Assembly: GCA_964551435.1 (NCBI GenBank)
Contig: CAZKBS010000001.1
Coordinates: forward strand, 62,001 to 126,000
Source of the DNA: UBA2020 sp964551435
GTDB taxonomy: Bacteria; Pseudomonadota; Alphaproteobacteria; Micavibrionales; UBA2020
Direction of reading: 5' to 3'
DNA length: 64,000 bases
Position 1 is the first letter of the stretch. Each line of letters opens with the position of its first letter. The notes under the pieces are model-generated. The model ran no database searches. It had not been told where the DNA came from and was given only the letters and a program-made list of their open reading frames with translations. Positions 26,027 through 35,464 of this stretch are shown piece by piece. Both the position numbers and the translations under genes were made by a program.

Positions 26027-27325
26027 ATGACCGAATTCCGCGATTCCGGCCTGCCGAACAACCCCGAAATGTTCAAGGCCTATCTGACCTATCGCCAGAA
26101 TATCGAAAACCTGCCCGAAGAAATCCGGCAGGAAGAAGCGCCGCTGAAAGTCGCGCGCGTGCTCAGCGAACATACCAACGACAACAAGCCCGTGATCCTC
26201 GCGCTGCTCGGCCTGATGCCGGAAAGCACATGGGGCCTGATGGGCAAACGATTTGGCACCGATATCGCCGAAAGCCTGCAGGAAAGCCGCCTGCATGTCG
26301 CAACCGGCTATGCCTATCTGCGTGACGCCAGCCCGCTGGTCAAGCAGATCACCCTTGCCGGCGCGATCAAGGCGTTTGAAAAAGTCGAGCAGGGCGCCCA
26401 AGAAATGGCCGAAAACCTGAGCGTCATCCGCATGTCCGGACAGGCGCCGATGAATTTCAAAACCCCGACGGTACTGCTCACCGATACCTATGCGAAAATC
26501 CGTAACGCCTGCGACGGTACGTCCGGCCTGCCCGCGCTCGAGGCGACCTACGCCGAAAAATTCGAACGCATGAAATACGCGCAGAGCGAGATGATCGCGC
26601 AAATGGCCGAGGTTGGCATTTTCATCGCCGGCATGCCGCCGGGCGCCGCGCCTGCGGAAATCCGCTATCCGACGTTTGAAGAAACCGGTTTGATGGATAC
26701 ACCGAAAGTACGCGCCGCCTATGACCTTTTGACCACGCATACGCGTGTGCGTCCCGAAGATTTCGAAGGCGCGATTTACGCAGCGCAGCTGCTCAGCACC
26801 GTCTCGACGACCAAAAACCCGACGGCTATCGCAGCCGCGCTGGTCGATATCGGCATCCGCGACATCAATCCCTATGACGGTATGTTCCTGCAAAAGAAAT
26901 TGGACTGGGACGTGCTGGAGGTTCTGAACACCGCGACGGTTTACCAAATCAGCCATCCGCAGCAGGTGCTGGGCGCCCCCATTGAATTCCGTCAGGTAGC
27001 CATCGCTAATGCCATCGCGGTGATGGACGATGCGCGCGAAGGCGGCAAGGAATTCATGCGCGTGGTCGCGGAAAATCCGGAATATCCCAAAAATTCCGTG
27101 CTGCAAAACATGCTGGCGCTGAAGCGCGTCAGCGTCATGTCGCAGCAATGCTTCGCCCCCGCCCTCGGCCGTACCGACATGCCGGAGCTGGACCGCCTGT
27201 TCGTCGACAAGCTGAAAGCGCTGAACGAATTTATTTCGCAGAACATGCCCGAGCAAAAAGCCCCCGCACCAAAGCCGAGCGAGCGCAAGCCGAAGCCCGA
27301 AAATGACGGTCCCGCCGGCCCCTGA
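26027..27325 (+). CDS. Hypothetical protein with degenerate HD/RelA-like repeats
   Basis: A 432-residue soluble, helical protein with no named family. Two segments recall the HD hydrolase region of RelA/SpoT: about 44-95 (KVARVLSEHTNDNKPVILAL, then KRFGTDIAESL) and about 240-310 (IYAAQLLSTVS, then IAAALVDIGIRDINPYDG). The metal-binding HD pair is missing: the first copy reads LLGLMPE and the second ALVDIG. If the reading is right, both modules are catalytically dead and may bind a ligand or partner. The tail is Pro/Lys-rich, ending DGPAGP. Confidence 0.55.
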   Translation: MTEFRDSGLPNNPEMFKAYLTYRQNIENLPEEIRQEEAPLKVARVLSEHTNDNKPVILALLGLMPESTWGLMGKRFGTDIAESLQESRLHVATGYAYLRDASPLVKQITLAGAIKAFEKVEQGAQEMAENLSVIRMSGQAPMNFKTPTVLLTDTYAKIRNACDGTSGLPALEATYAEKFERMKYAQSEMIAQMAEVGIFIAGMPPGAAPAEIRYPTFEETGLMDTPKVRAAYDLLTTHTRVRPEDFEGAIYAAQLLSTVSTTKNPTAIAAALVDIGIRDINPYDGMFLQKKLDWDVLEVLNTATVYQISHPQQVLGAPIEFRQVAIANAIAVMDDAREGGKEFMRVVAENPEYPKNSVLQNMLALKRVSVMSQQCFAPALGRTDMPELDRLFVDKLKALNEFISQNMPEQKAPAPKPSERKPKPENDGPAGP

Positions 27326-27367
27326 GGCCGCGGCGTCATGCACGTGTATGCGGCAAATTAGATATAC

Positions 27368-27922
27368 CTAAATTTTCGGCATTTTTGCGCGGTCAAATGC
27401 GCAACTGATGGTCGCACCGCGCACCGCATCGGGAATGTCAAAGGTACGCTTCACGCCAGCCTGCAAATCATCTTCGAGCATATAAAGGCTGGCGCAGACA
27501 ATACGCTGGGTCGGCGGGCCGCTGCGGATGGGACAAAACAGCATTTTTTGTCCCGCCGTATCGAAAACAGCCTGAAACGCCATGCTGTCCTGCGCGCCGC
27601 GGCGGCGCAGCGTCACATTCACGCGCTGGCTATCGCGCAGCGGGAAATAGGCTTCGTCAAAATCATACCAGCCGCGCGCGAAACGCGCGGCGCCCTTGCC
27701 CACGATGCAGTTGACCGCACCGGCAGCGGCTTGCGCTGCGGGCGCTGCCTGCGCGGCAACAGGCTCGTCAACCATGTGATAATCCGGCGCGCGCGATGCC
27801 CCGCCCCATGACGGCAAGGACAAACCCGTTGTATTGCAGCCCGTGAGCAGCAGGCATACAAGAAAAGGCGCCGCCCAAAGCCGCGACAAACCAAGGCCGA
27901 AATCGAAAACGGAAGGTTTCAT
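27368..27922 (-). CDS. Putative lipoprotein
   Basis: A 184-residue exported protein. The signal peptide ends in a lipobox LLTGC (Cys29), then a linker rich in Ala/Gln, then a compact domain with three further cysteines (AVNCIVGKG, LFCPIRSG, IVCASLYM, SCAFD). No family recognised. Divergent from the M50 protease gene, convergent with the HD-like gene. Confidence 0.65.
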   Translation of the reverse strand: MKPSVFDFGLGLSRLWAAPFLVCLLLTGCNTTGLSLPSWGGASRAPDYHMVDEPVAAQAAPAAQAAAGAVNCIVGKGAARFARGWYDFDEAYFPLRDSQRVNVTLRRRGAQDSMAFQAVFDTAGQKMLFCPIRSGPPTQRIVCASLYMLEDDLQAGVKRTFDIPDAVRGATISCAFDRAKMPKI

Positions 27923-28085
27923 ATTGTCATTTTCCCCCGGCCTGTATTTTAATAGTATAGAAGTTGCGATGCCAAGACCTTATGCGGCGCCTGCGGTCAA
28001 ATCCGGCCTTTCGTAAAAAGGGGCGTTGTTTGCCGTGCGGCAACGTAGGGCGGAAAAACAAAAATAAAACAAAGAAAGACAGCGC

Positions 28086-29249
28086 GTGTTTTTTAAACGG
28101 GCCACACTTTTCACCTGCTTCGGCTTCAAGGTCCGGGCGGATCTCAGCTGGGTATTTTTGTCCATCCTGATTTACTGGATGCTGGCGACCAATACTTTTC
28201 CGCGCCTGATGCCGGGACATCATGCCGATGTATACCAGTTGATGTCGCTGTCGGCGCTGGGGCTTTTGATGGTGTCGATTATCGCGCATGAAGTCGCGCA
28301 CGCGATTATCGCGGAGCACTACCAGATGCCGATTGAAAGCATCACGCTTTTCATCTTCGGCGGCGTTGCTGAAATGAAGGGCGAACCCAGCCACCCCAAA
28401 GGCGAATTCCTGATGGCGCTGGCAGGCCCCGCAATGAGCGCGCTGCTCGGCGGTATTTTCTATGGCGCCTATCAAACCTATCTGATTTACATGACCTACG
28501 ATCCCGCCGCCGAAGTGCTGCGGTTTCTGGGCATCCTCAATCTTTTGATTGCAGGTTTCAACGTTATCCCCGCCTTTCCGCTCGATGGGGGGCGTGCGCT
28601 ACGGGCTGTTATCTGGCAGGTGAAGGGCAATCTTGTTCTGGCGACGCGTATTGCCTCCAGCCTCGGCGCGGCTTTTGCCTATGCGCTTCTGGGCTATGCC
28701 GTCTGGCTGATTCTGAAATACAGCGACGTCATGTCGGGCATGTGGACAGGTATCATGGGGCTGTTTCTGCATGCGGCTGGCGGATACAACGTGCGCCAGA
28801 CCGAGAACCGCACCCTGCTGGCGGCGGAAAAAGTCGCGCGGTTCATGCACAACAGTATCGTCACCGTCACGCCTGACCTGACCATCAACGAAATGGTCGA
28901 CCAGTATGTTTACAAACACTATCAAAAAGCCTTTCCGGTGCTGGAAAAAGGCAAGCTGGTCGGCGTTGTCACGCTGCAGGCGCTGCTGTCGCTTGACCGT
29001 CACAAATGGCACTGGCTGCATGTCGGCAGCGTGATGGAAAGACCGTCCGCCGATAACACGATCGCCATGGACGCCGGCGCTTATGACGCACTGGACCTGA
29101 TGCAATCGCACGGGCGGGAATTGTTGATGGTCACGGGGGAAAACAACCAGTTTATGGGCGTTATCAGCTTCCGCGATCTGGCTACATTTTTGTCGATCAC
29201 CATGAAAATCGACCACGACAAACCTGTCGCGGAAAGCCGCAAGGCCTAA
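28086..29249 (+). CDS. Site-2-type membrane zinc protease (M50) with CBS domains
   Basis: A 387-residue polytopic membrane protease. The zinc site is visible as AHEVAH (His68, Glu69, His72) in one helix and NVIPAFPLDGGR (Asp167) in a later helix, as in the S2P/SpoIVFB group. The C-terminal part (about 250-375) holds two CBS domains, which in other proteins sense adenine nucleotides. The GTG at 28086 is used; the ribosome site is weak. Substrate unknown; relatives release membrane-bound regulators. Confidence 0.9.
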   Translation: MFFKRATLFTCFGFKVRADLSWVFLSILIYWMLATNTFPRLMPGHHADVYQLMSLSALGLLMVSIIAHEVAHAIIAEHYQMPIESITLFIFGGVAEMKGEPSHPKGEFLMALAGPAMSALLGGIFYGAYQTYLIYMTYDPAAEVLRFLGILNLLIAGFNVIPAFPLDGGRALRAVIWQVKGNLVLATRIASSLGAAFAYALLGYAVWLILKYSDVMSGMWTGIMGLFLHAAGGYNVRQTENRTLLAAEKVARFMHNSIVTVTPDLTINEMVDQYVYKHYQKAFPVLEKGKLVGVVTLQALLSLDRHKWHWLHVGSVMERPSADNTIAMDAGAYDALDLMQSHGRELLMVTGENNQFMGVISFRDLATFLSITMKIDHDKPVAESRKA

Positions 29250-29266
29250 TAGCGCGATAACCGCAC

Positions 29267-29554
29267 CTAACTTTTTTTGGAACTACGCATCGCGCCGGGA
29301 CGCTTCAGTCCCGGCTTGGGCGCCGTGTCATTCGGATACATTTCGGCACGCATCTGCTGCACTTCCCGCGCCATGCGGTTGAAGGCATCCAAAAGCTGGC
29401 GGTTGACTTGCAACAGCTGGCGCTGTTCATCGCGCAAGGATTTCACCTCATCGCGCAGCGCCTTGATGTCGCGCTGGTTGTCAGCCACCCCTTTGGCAGA
29501 GGTTTTGGCGTTATCGATGATCTCGCGCTTGTCGTAGTAGCTCCACTCGCTCAT
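29267..29554 (-). CDS. Small coiled-coil protein A
   Basis: A 95-residue protein that is mostly one charged coiled-coil helix (about 10-72, ALRDEVKSLRDEQRQLLQVN) with a basic Pro/Lys tail. It overlaps the upstream small gene by 4 bp (ATGA) and resembles it in length, helix content and tail, so the two may be diverged duplicates forming a hetero-oligomer. No family recognised. Confidence 0.6.
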   Translation of the reverse strand: MSEWSYYDKREIIDNAKTSAKGVADNQRDIKALRDEVKSLRDEQRQLLQVNRQLLDAFNRMAREVQQMRAEMYPNDTAPKPGLKRPGAMRSSKKS

Positions 29555-29832
29555 GGCAGGCTCCTGCGACGCGGCGGCTTTTGCGGGCGCAGGCTGGCCG
29601 GTTTTTGCATGGACGGCTTCAGGTCTTCGCGCAGCCCGCGAATTTCGCGCGTCATCCCCTCGAGAGCATCCGCGACGCGGTTGAAAGCACGCGCCATCTC
29701 GGCATCGTTTTTTATACCCTGATCGGATTGTTCCTTGAGCAGGCGGAGAAGTTTATGCGTGACCTCGTCGCCACTGCGCACCGCCGCGAGAATCTCGCGC
29801 ACAACCTTCAGGTCTGTACTATCCATCGGCAT
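29551..29832 (-). CDS. Small coiled-coil protein B
   Basis: A 93-residue helical protein (DLKVVREILAAVRSGDEVTH, then MARAFNRVADALEGMTREIR) with a Pro/Lys/Arg tail. NRVADALEGM here and NRMAREVQQM in the downstream protein align, supporting common origin. Cotranscribed with the downstream gene. Function unknown. Confidence 0.6.
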   Translation of the reverse strand: MPMDSTDLKVVREILAAVRSGDEVTHKLLRLLKEQSDQGIKNDAEMARAFNRVADALEGMTREIRGLREDLKPSMQKPASLRPQKPPRRRSLP

Positions 29833-29956
29833 GACGAATCTGCTTTCGGCGGTGAAAATGAAACGGTCTATTTACCTAACAAGTCGCCATTAATATGTCA
29901 ATAAACGATGGCGCTGCAAATCTGTCTGATTTTAAAGGGAAAGCACCCGAAAACCT

Positions 29957-30337
29957 TCACGTACGGCTGTCGCGCCGCCATGCCGCGCCTGCCGCACATA
30001 GCCAGCCGAGCATCAAACTGACGCCGCCGTAGGGGACAGCTGCGCGCAGGCCCTCCGTCACGCCCAGCGTGCGCATATATATAAATCCCGAAAACACGAG
30101 AATACCGAGCGTGAAAAAAATGCCGGAGAGCATCAGAAACATATTGCGTCCCGCAGCACGCGCCCAGATGCCCAGCGCCAGCAAGGCGAGGGCATGCAGC
30201 ATCTGGTATTGCACGGCCATTTGCATGCTGGCGCGCGCGGCATCATCGGCAAAGACCTGACCATGGCTGGCATAGGCGCCGAGCGCGACACCCGATGCCC
30301 CCAAAACGCCCGCCAGTGTGATGAAGATCTTGTCCAT
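29957..30337 (-). CDS. DUF423 membrane protein
   Basis: A 126-residue protein with four membrane helices, matching the DUF423 family (ALGAYASHG near the N-terminus, MAVQYQMLHALALLALG, and GGVSLMLGWLCAA near the end). The ATG at 30337 (MDKIF) begins the first helix; longer frames add a non-hydrophobic Arg-rich segment. It lies just downstream of pyrE on the same strand. No molecular function is established for the family. Confidence 0.85.
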   Translation of the reverse strand: MDKIFITLAGVLGASGVALGAYASHGQVFADDAARASMQMAVQYQMLHALALLALGIWARAAGRNMFLMLSGIFFTLGILVFSGFIYMRTLGVTEGLRAAVPYGGVSLMLGWLCAAGAAWRRDSRT

Positions 30338-30354
30338 GCAAACCGTAGCAGACG

Positions 30355-31053
30355 TCAGGCCGAGGCGCTGCGCGTCGATGCGCCGCCGTGCGCCGCAGAC
30401 CAACCCGCGGGATCGCCCAGAAACTTTTCAACCTCTGCCAGCACATCGGGGGCGAAGCTGCCGCGGCGGCGCGCTTCGGCCAATACGTCACGCCAGGTGC
30501 AGAGCGCATGCAGCGCGAGGCCGGCATCGCCGAGGATTTTCGCACTCTCCGGATAGATGCCGTAGAAAAAGACCGAGAAAACATCGCTAACCACCGCGCC
30601 CGCTTCGCGCAGGGCATCGGCGAAAGATACCTTGCTGGCGCCATCGGTGGCGAGGTCTTCGACCAAGAGAACCCGCGCCCCTTCGGGAAACTGCCCCTCG
30701 ATACGCGCATTGCGGCCAAAGCCCTTGGGCTTTTTGCGCACATACAGCATCGGCTTGCCCAGCGTTTCGGACAGCCACGCGGCGTAGGAAATGCCCGCCG
30801 TCTCGCCGCCCGCAATATAGTCAACCTGCGCCATATCCAGCGCCGACGCGAGCTGCTCAGCGCCGAGGGAAATAATCTCCCGCCGCGCCTCCAGAAAGGA
30901 AATCACTTTGCGGCAATCGATATACACAGGGCTGGCCCACCCGGAGGTGAAGATATATGGCGTCGCCGCATTGAAATGCACCGCACCGATATCCAGCAAA
31001 AGAGAAGCGACCCGTGCGGCGGCGGCATCACGGTTGAACGAAGAGGATGTCAT
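30355..31053 (-). CDS. pyrE: Orotate phosphoribosyltransferase
   Basis: A 232-residue enzyme that joins orotate to PRPP to give OMP in pyrimidine synthesis. The PRPP loop is RVLLVEDLATDGASK (about 125-139), the orotate side is YIFTSGWASPVYIDCR, and RKKPKGFGRNARIEG carries the catalytic loop lysine. The length fits the family, with about 15 extra C-terminal residues. The DUF423 gene starts 18 bp further on. Confidence 0.93.
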   Translation of the reverse strand: MTSSSFNRDAAAARVASLLLDIGAVHFNAATPYIFTSGWASPVYIDCRKVISFLEARREIISLGAEQLASALDMAQVDYIAGGETAGISYAAWLSETLGKPMLYVRKKPKGFGRNARIEGQFPEGARVLLVEDLATDGASKVSFADALREAGAVVSDVFSVFFYGIYPESAKILGDAGLALHALCTWRDVLAEARRRGSFAPDVLAEVEKFLGDPAGWSAAHGGASTRSASA

Positions 31054-31068
31054 GGAAAGCTCCCTGTA

Positions 31069-31395
31069 TCAGTCGAAGAACCCGCGGCCGCGGCGGCTGG
31101 GCGGGGCGAAAATCCAGAAATTCCGGAGAAGAAGGCCGATGCTGAAAAAAATGATTTCTGCGCCAAGGCAACCGCCGAGCGCGAACAGCAGAAAATATTC
31201 ACGGCGATTTTCGGGGGACATGTCGCTGTAGATATAGGCGCAGAGCCCGACGCAGAACATCGCGAACATGCCGACGACCGTCCAGTTGAAGGCCTTGAGC
31301 AGACGTTCGTTCACATAGCGCGGCTGAAACGAGAAAAAGGCCCACAAAACCCCAAGGGCGATAATACCGAGCAGAAAAATGAAAGTACCGATCAT
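31069..31395 (-). CDS. Small multi-pass membrane protein
   Basis: A 108-residue protein with three membrane helices (about 3-21, 37-55, 69-88) and a basic tail ending in RRGRGFFD. The ATG at 31395 (MIGTFIF) opens directly into the first helix. No family recognised. It is 15 bp upstream of pyrE on the same strand, so probably part of a pyrE operon. Confidence 0.65.
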   Translation of the reverse strand: MIGTFIFLLGIIALGVLWAFFSFQPRYVNERLLKAFNWTVVGMFAMFCVGLCAYIYSDMSPENRREYFLLFALGGCLGAEIIFFSIGLLLRNFWIFAPPSRRGRGFFD

Positions 31396-31507
31396 GCCGG
31401 CGGCTCCTGTACACATCAGGCGCGGCAAGCATGTCCGCGCCTGATTGTTTTAACCTTTTTAGCTCTATGTGGCAACCGCCTGCGGCAAAGGCAGGCGCGT
31501 ACCTGTG

Positions 31508-31909
31508 TCAGGCAACCTGGGATTCGACAAACTGCATGGCATGGATGCCATCCAATACTTTCCGGAAACGGCGCTGCATATCCGGCGTGGTTTGCACGAA
31601 TTCGGTCGCAATGCGCTTTTTCATGGCGCGGACGACCCGGCCCGTCTGGCGGATGGTGATGGTTTCATGCGGCAGGCGGAAACGGATATTCATATCAATA
31701 TCCTGACCGGGGGCCGGGTTGCCGTCCGCTTCAAAGCAAAGGCCGCCCATGCTCCAGTCCCGCAGGTTGTAGGTACGGCCGTTCACTTCCACTTCCGCTT
31801 CTACACCTGATTGACGGATATCGTGCCGGACGTGCCGGCGGCGCCATTCGGAGGCTCCGTTCAGGGAGCCATCGCCGAGGCCGAGTATGTTAAGGAGACG
31901 ATCGATCAT
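31508..31909 (-). CDS. PilZ-domain protein
   Basis: A 133-residue single-domain c-di-GMP receptor candidate. The two PilZ signatures are present: RRRHVRHDIR (RxxxR, about 23-32) and DWSMGGLCFE (D-x-S-x-x-G, about 51-60). No catalytic or output domain is fused, so it probably acts by contact with a partner, possibly the flagellar motor or an envelope enzyme. Confidence 0.85.
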   Translation of the reverse strand: MIDRLLNILGLGDGSLNGASEWRRRHVRHDIRQSGVEAEVEVNGRTYNLRDWSMGGLCFEADGNPAPGQDIDMNIRFRLPHETITIRQTGRVVRAMKKRIATEFVQTTPDMQRRFRKVLDGIHAMQFVESQVA

Positions 31910-32012
31910 CGGGCTCCTCCTTTCTCTCTTGTTTCATTTTCTAGGCCGCAACGGCAGAAAGTCAAGCTTTTCAATGTCATAATCTTGAACAATCGTTAAA
32001 AACTTAGAATGT

Positions 32013-32034
32013 TTTATAATTATGTAATTATAAA
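32013..32034. repeat. Perfect AT-only palindrome
   Basis: TTTATAATTA-TG-TAATTATAAA is a perfect 10-bp inverted repeat with a 2-bp centre. It lies between the PilZ gene and the rpmI promoter, in an otherwise GC-rich genome. Protein-binding site or unwinding element; neither can be shown here. Confidence 0.6.
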
Positions 32035-32087
32035 TTGTCAAGCCCTGCCTTGTTGCCATATTTTTGATGACGGAATATGGCTTTTCC

Positions 32088-32117
32088 TTGACTCAAGACA
32101 AGGCTTTCCCCTATAAA
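32088..32117 (+). promoter_or_regulatory. Promoter of rpmI-rplT
   Basis: TTGACT, an 18-bp spacer and TATAAA. It gives a leader of about 90 bases before rpmI. The gap of 307 bp upstream of rpmI otherwise holds the palindrome at 32013 and a weaker inverted repeat CCATATT/AATATGG at 32056-32080. Confidence 0.65.
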
Positions 32118-32150
32118 AACCCACCAAAAGCAGCCTTTACGGAGGTTGCG

Positions 32151-32189
32151 GCGGTACGCTGGCTCGTATTTGGCTGCCTCGCGTGCCGC
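32151..32189 (+). promoter_or_regulatory. Possible structured leader of rpmI
   Basis: GCGGTACG can pair with CGTGCCGC (one wobble) in the mRNA leader just before the rpmI ribosome site (GAAAGGAAAAG). In other bacteria L20 represses this operon through a leader structure. That this hairpin does so is inference. Confidence 0.3.
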
Positions 32190-32216
32190 TGAACGTTTAA
32201 TTGAAAGGAAAAGAAA

Positions 32217-32501
32217 ATGCCAAAGATGAAGACCCACTCGGGCGCTAAAAAGCGTTTTAGTGTGACCCGCCGCGGTAAAGTACAAGCCCGCGCTGCACAC
32301 AAACGCCACCGCCTGGTCAGCAAATCCAAGAAAATGAAACGTGACAGCCGTGCGACGCTGATTATGGCGGACATGGATGCGAAGATCATTCTCGACAACT
32401 TCCTGCCCTACGAGCGCAGCAAAAAGCGCAAAACGCGCCAGCAGCTGAAAAAGCAAATGCAGCTCAATGCAAAAAATAAAGCGAAGAAGGAGGCTGCATA
32501 A
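32217..32501 (+). CDS. rpmI: Ribosomal protein bL35, extended
   Basis: A 94-residue large-subunit ribosomal protein. The first ~66 residues match bL35 (PKMKTHSGAKKRFSVTRRGK). About 28 further residues form a Lys/Arg/Gln-rich helix; most bL35 proteins stop near 65. The stop codon TAA shares its last base with the rplT ATG. Confidence 0.95.
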   Translation: MPKMKTHSGAKKRFSVTRRGKVQARAAHKRHRLVSKSKKMKRDSRATLIMADMDAKIILDNFLPYERSKKRKTRQQLKKQMQLNAKNKAKKEAA

Positions 32502-32869
32502 TGGCCCGCGTTAAAGGTGGTACCGCCTCGATCAATCGTCACAAAAAAGTCCTGCGTCTGGCAAAAGGCTATCGTGGCCGCAGCAGCAAATGCTTCCGCA
32601 TTGCGCTCGAGCGTCTCGAAAAAGCCCTGCGCTATGCATACCGCGACCGCCGCGCCAAGAAAGCGGAATTCCGCGGTCTGTGGATCCAGCGTATCAACGC
32701 CGGCGCACGCCTGAACGGCCTGACCTACTCCAAACTGATGGGCGGCCTGAAACTAGCCGGCATCACGCTGGACCGCAAAGTCCTGTCGGACATCGCCCTG
32801 CGCGATCCCGCCGGCTTTGCCAGCATCGCCGAACAGGCGAAAGCTGCTCTGGCTAAAAAAGCCGCTTAA
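32501..32869 (+). CDS. rplT: Ribosomal protein bL20
   Basis: A 122-residue large-subunit assembly protein with the basic N-terminal helix (KVLRLAKGYRGRSSKCFRIA) and globular C-terminal part (GLTYSKLMGGLKLAGITLDR). Translationally coupled to rpmI by a one-base overlap. Not linked to infC or pheST, unlike the common order. A strong terminator follows. Confidence 0.97.
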   Translation: MARVKGGTASINRHKKVLRLAKGYRGRSSKCFRIALERLEKALRYAYRDRRAKKAEFRGLWIQRINAGARLNGLTYSKLMGGLKLAGITLDRKVLSDIALRDPAGFASIAEQAKAALAKKAA

Positions 32870-32890
32870 CCGCGCTTTGAGGCAAAGAAC

Positions 32891-32930
32891 AAAAACCGCG
32901 AATGGCCCCGCCATTCGCGGTTTTCTTTTG
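32891..32930 (+). terminator. Rho-independent terminator after rplT
   Basis: AAAACCGCGAATGG pairs perfectly with CCATTCGCGGTTTT (14 bp) around a 5-base loop, followed by CTTTTG. Confidence 0.92.
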
Positions 32931-32999
32931 CGGCCGGAAAATGCTAAACAGGGAACAGCTAAAACAACCGGTTTTGCTGCACCCATAATGGAATAGCCC

Positions 33000-34361
<1,362 letters not shown>

Positions 34362-34367
34362 GACCCC

Positions 34368-35105
34368 ATGACCCCCATCATTCTCGATACCGCGGTCATT
34401 ATCGTCATTCTGCTTTCGGTCATTGTCGCGTTTTTCCGCGGCTTTGTGAAAGAAGTGCTGACCATCGTCAACCTCATCGGTGCGGCAGCCGCATCGTGGT
34501 ATCTGGGCGGACAGTTCAGCCCTGCCTTCCAGAAATGGATGGGCGCCGGGCAGCCGCTGGCCGCAGGGGAAAAACCGCATAAAGTCCTCGGCCTTGTACC
34601 GCCGGAAGTTGCAGGCACGTTCCTGTCTTACTTTGCCGTGTTTTTCGTGACGCTGATTATCCTCGCCCTTGCCGGGATGGCGATTTCGGGCAGCGTGAAG
34701 GCGATGGGTCTTGGCCCGCTCGATAAATTCCTCGGCATGGTGTTTGGCGCGCTGCGCGGATTTTTGCTGGTGCTACTGGTGTACGCACCCTTCGCGCATT
34801 TCATGCCGCCGGATAAAGAAAAATATCCGCAGTGGGCGGAAGAATCGCTCAGCTTCGGCATTCTCGATTCCAGCTACCGCTGGGTAAAAGATACCTTCGG
34901 CGATAAAGAACCCGCCGCAGGCGAACCGCAGGAAGAAGAAGGCCCGCTTGGCCGCCGTCTCAAGAAAATGGGTGATGACATTCTGCGCGAGCAGGAAAAG
35001 AAATCCACCGCCCCGCAGGAAGGCGCGATCGAGACCTATCATGACGTCACCGAAGATATCCGCGGCGAGATTCTGTCCGACGAAGAAAGCCACGCCCGTC
35101 CATGA
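34368..35105 (+). CDS. cvpA: CvpA-family membrane protein
   Basis: A 245-residue protein with four membrane helices in the first ~155 residues (LDTAVIIVILLSVIVAFFRG near the start), as in CvpA, then a long charged cytoplasmic tail (about 160-245) rich in Glu/Lys. In other bacteria CvpA is linked to colicin V export and to envelope stress tolerance. It is second in the radA-cvpA-hyp-SDR-CDF run and overlaps the next gene by 4 bp. Confidence 0.85.
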   Translation: MTPIILDTAVIIVILLSVIVAFFRGFVKEVLTIVNLIGAAAASWYLGGQFSPAFQKWMGAGQPLAAGEKPHKVLGLVPPEVAGTFLSYFAVFFVTLIILALAGMAISGSVKAMGLGPLDKFLGMVFGALRGFLLVLLVYAPFAHFMPPDKEKYPQWAEESLSFGILDSSYRWVKDTFGDKEPAAGEPQEEEGPLGRRLKKMGDDILREQEKKSTAPQEGAIETYHDVTEDIRGEILSDEESHARP

Positions 35106-35464
35106 GCCAGAAAAAGAACAAAAAGCACGCCAAATCGTCCGGTGGCGGCCTGCGCCGCTTCGCACTTTGCGTTTTGCTGGTTTGCGCCGCACTGGTCGCG
35201 GCGCTGAGCTTCAGCGAGCGCAAGCACTGGCCGGAAAAACTGCGCAACGAAGACGCCGTGATTGCCCTTTATAAAACGCGTGACGAGATTATCGAGCGTA
35301 TCTGGTCGCGCGGCGATGTCACCATCGACGTGCTGCCCGCGCAAAGCAAAGCGAAAGAGCCCATCAACATCCGTCCGGCCAAGGCCAAGCCAGAACACGG
35401 CTATGCCCCCAAAGACCGCGCCAAGCTGGACGCGCTGATCGAGAAAGAAGGAGAGCTGAAATGA
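35102..35464 (+). CDS. Small single-pass membrane protein
   Basis: A 120-residue protein: Lys-rich cytoplasmic start, one membrane helix (about 20-38, FALCVLLVCAALVAALSF), then a polar domain with Lys/Pro-rich linker. No family recognised. It overlaps both neighbours by 4 bp (ATGA), so it is translated within the cvpA-SDR operon. Confidence 0.6.
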   Translation: MSQKKNKKHAKSSGGGLRRFALCVLLVCAALVAALSFSERKHWPEKLRNEDAVIALYKTRDEIIERIWSRGDVTIDVLPAQSKAKEPINIRPAKAKPEHGYAPKDRAKLDALIEKEGELK

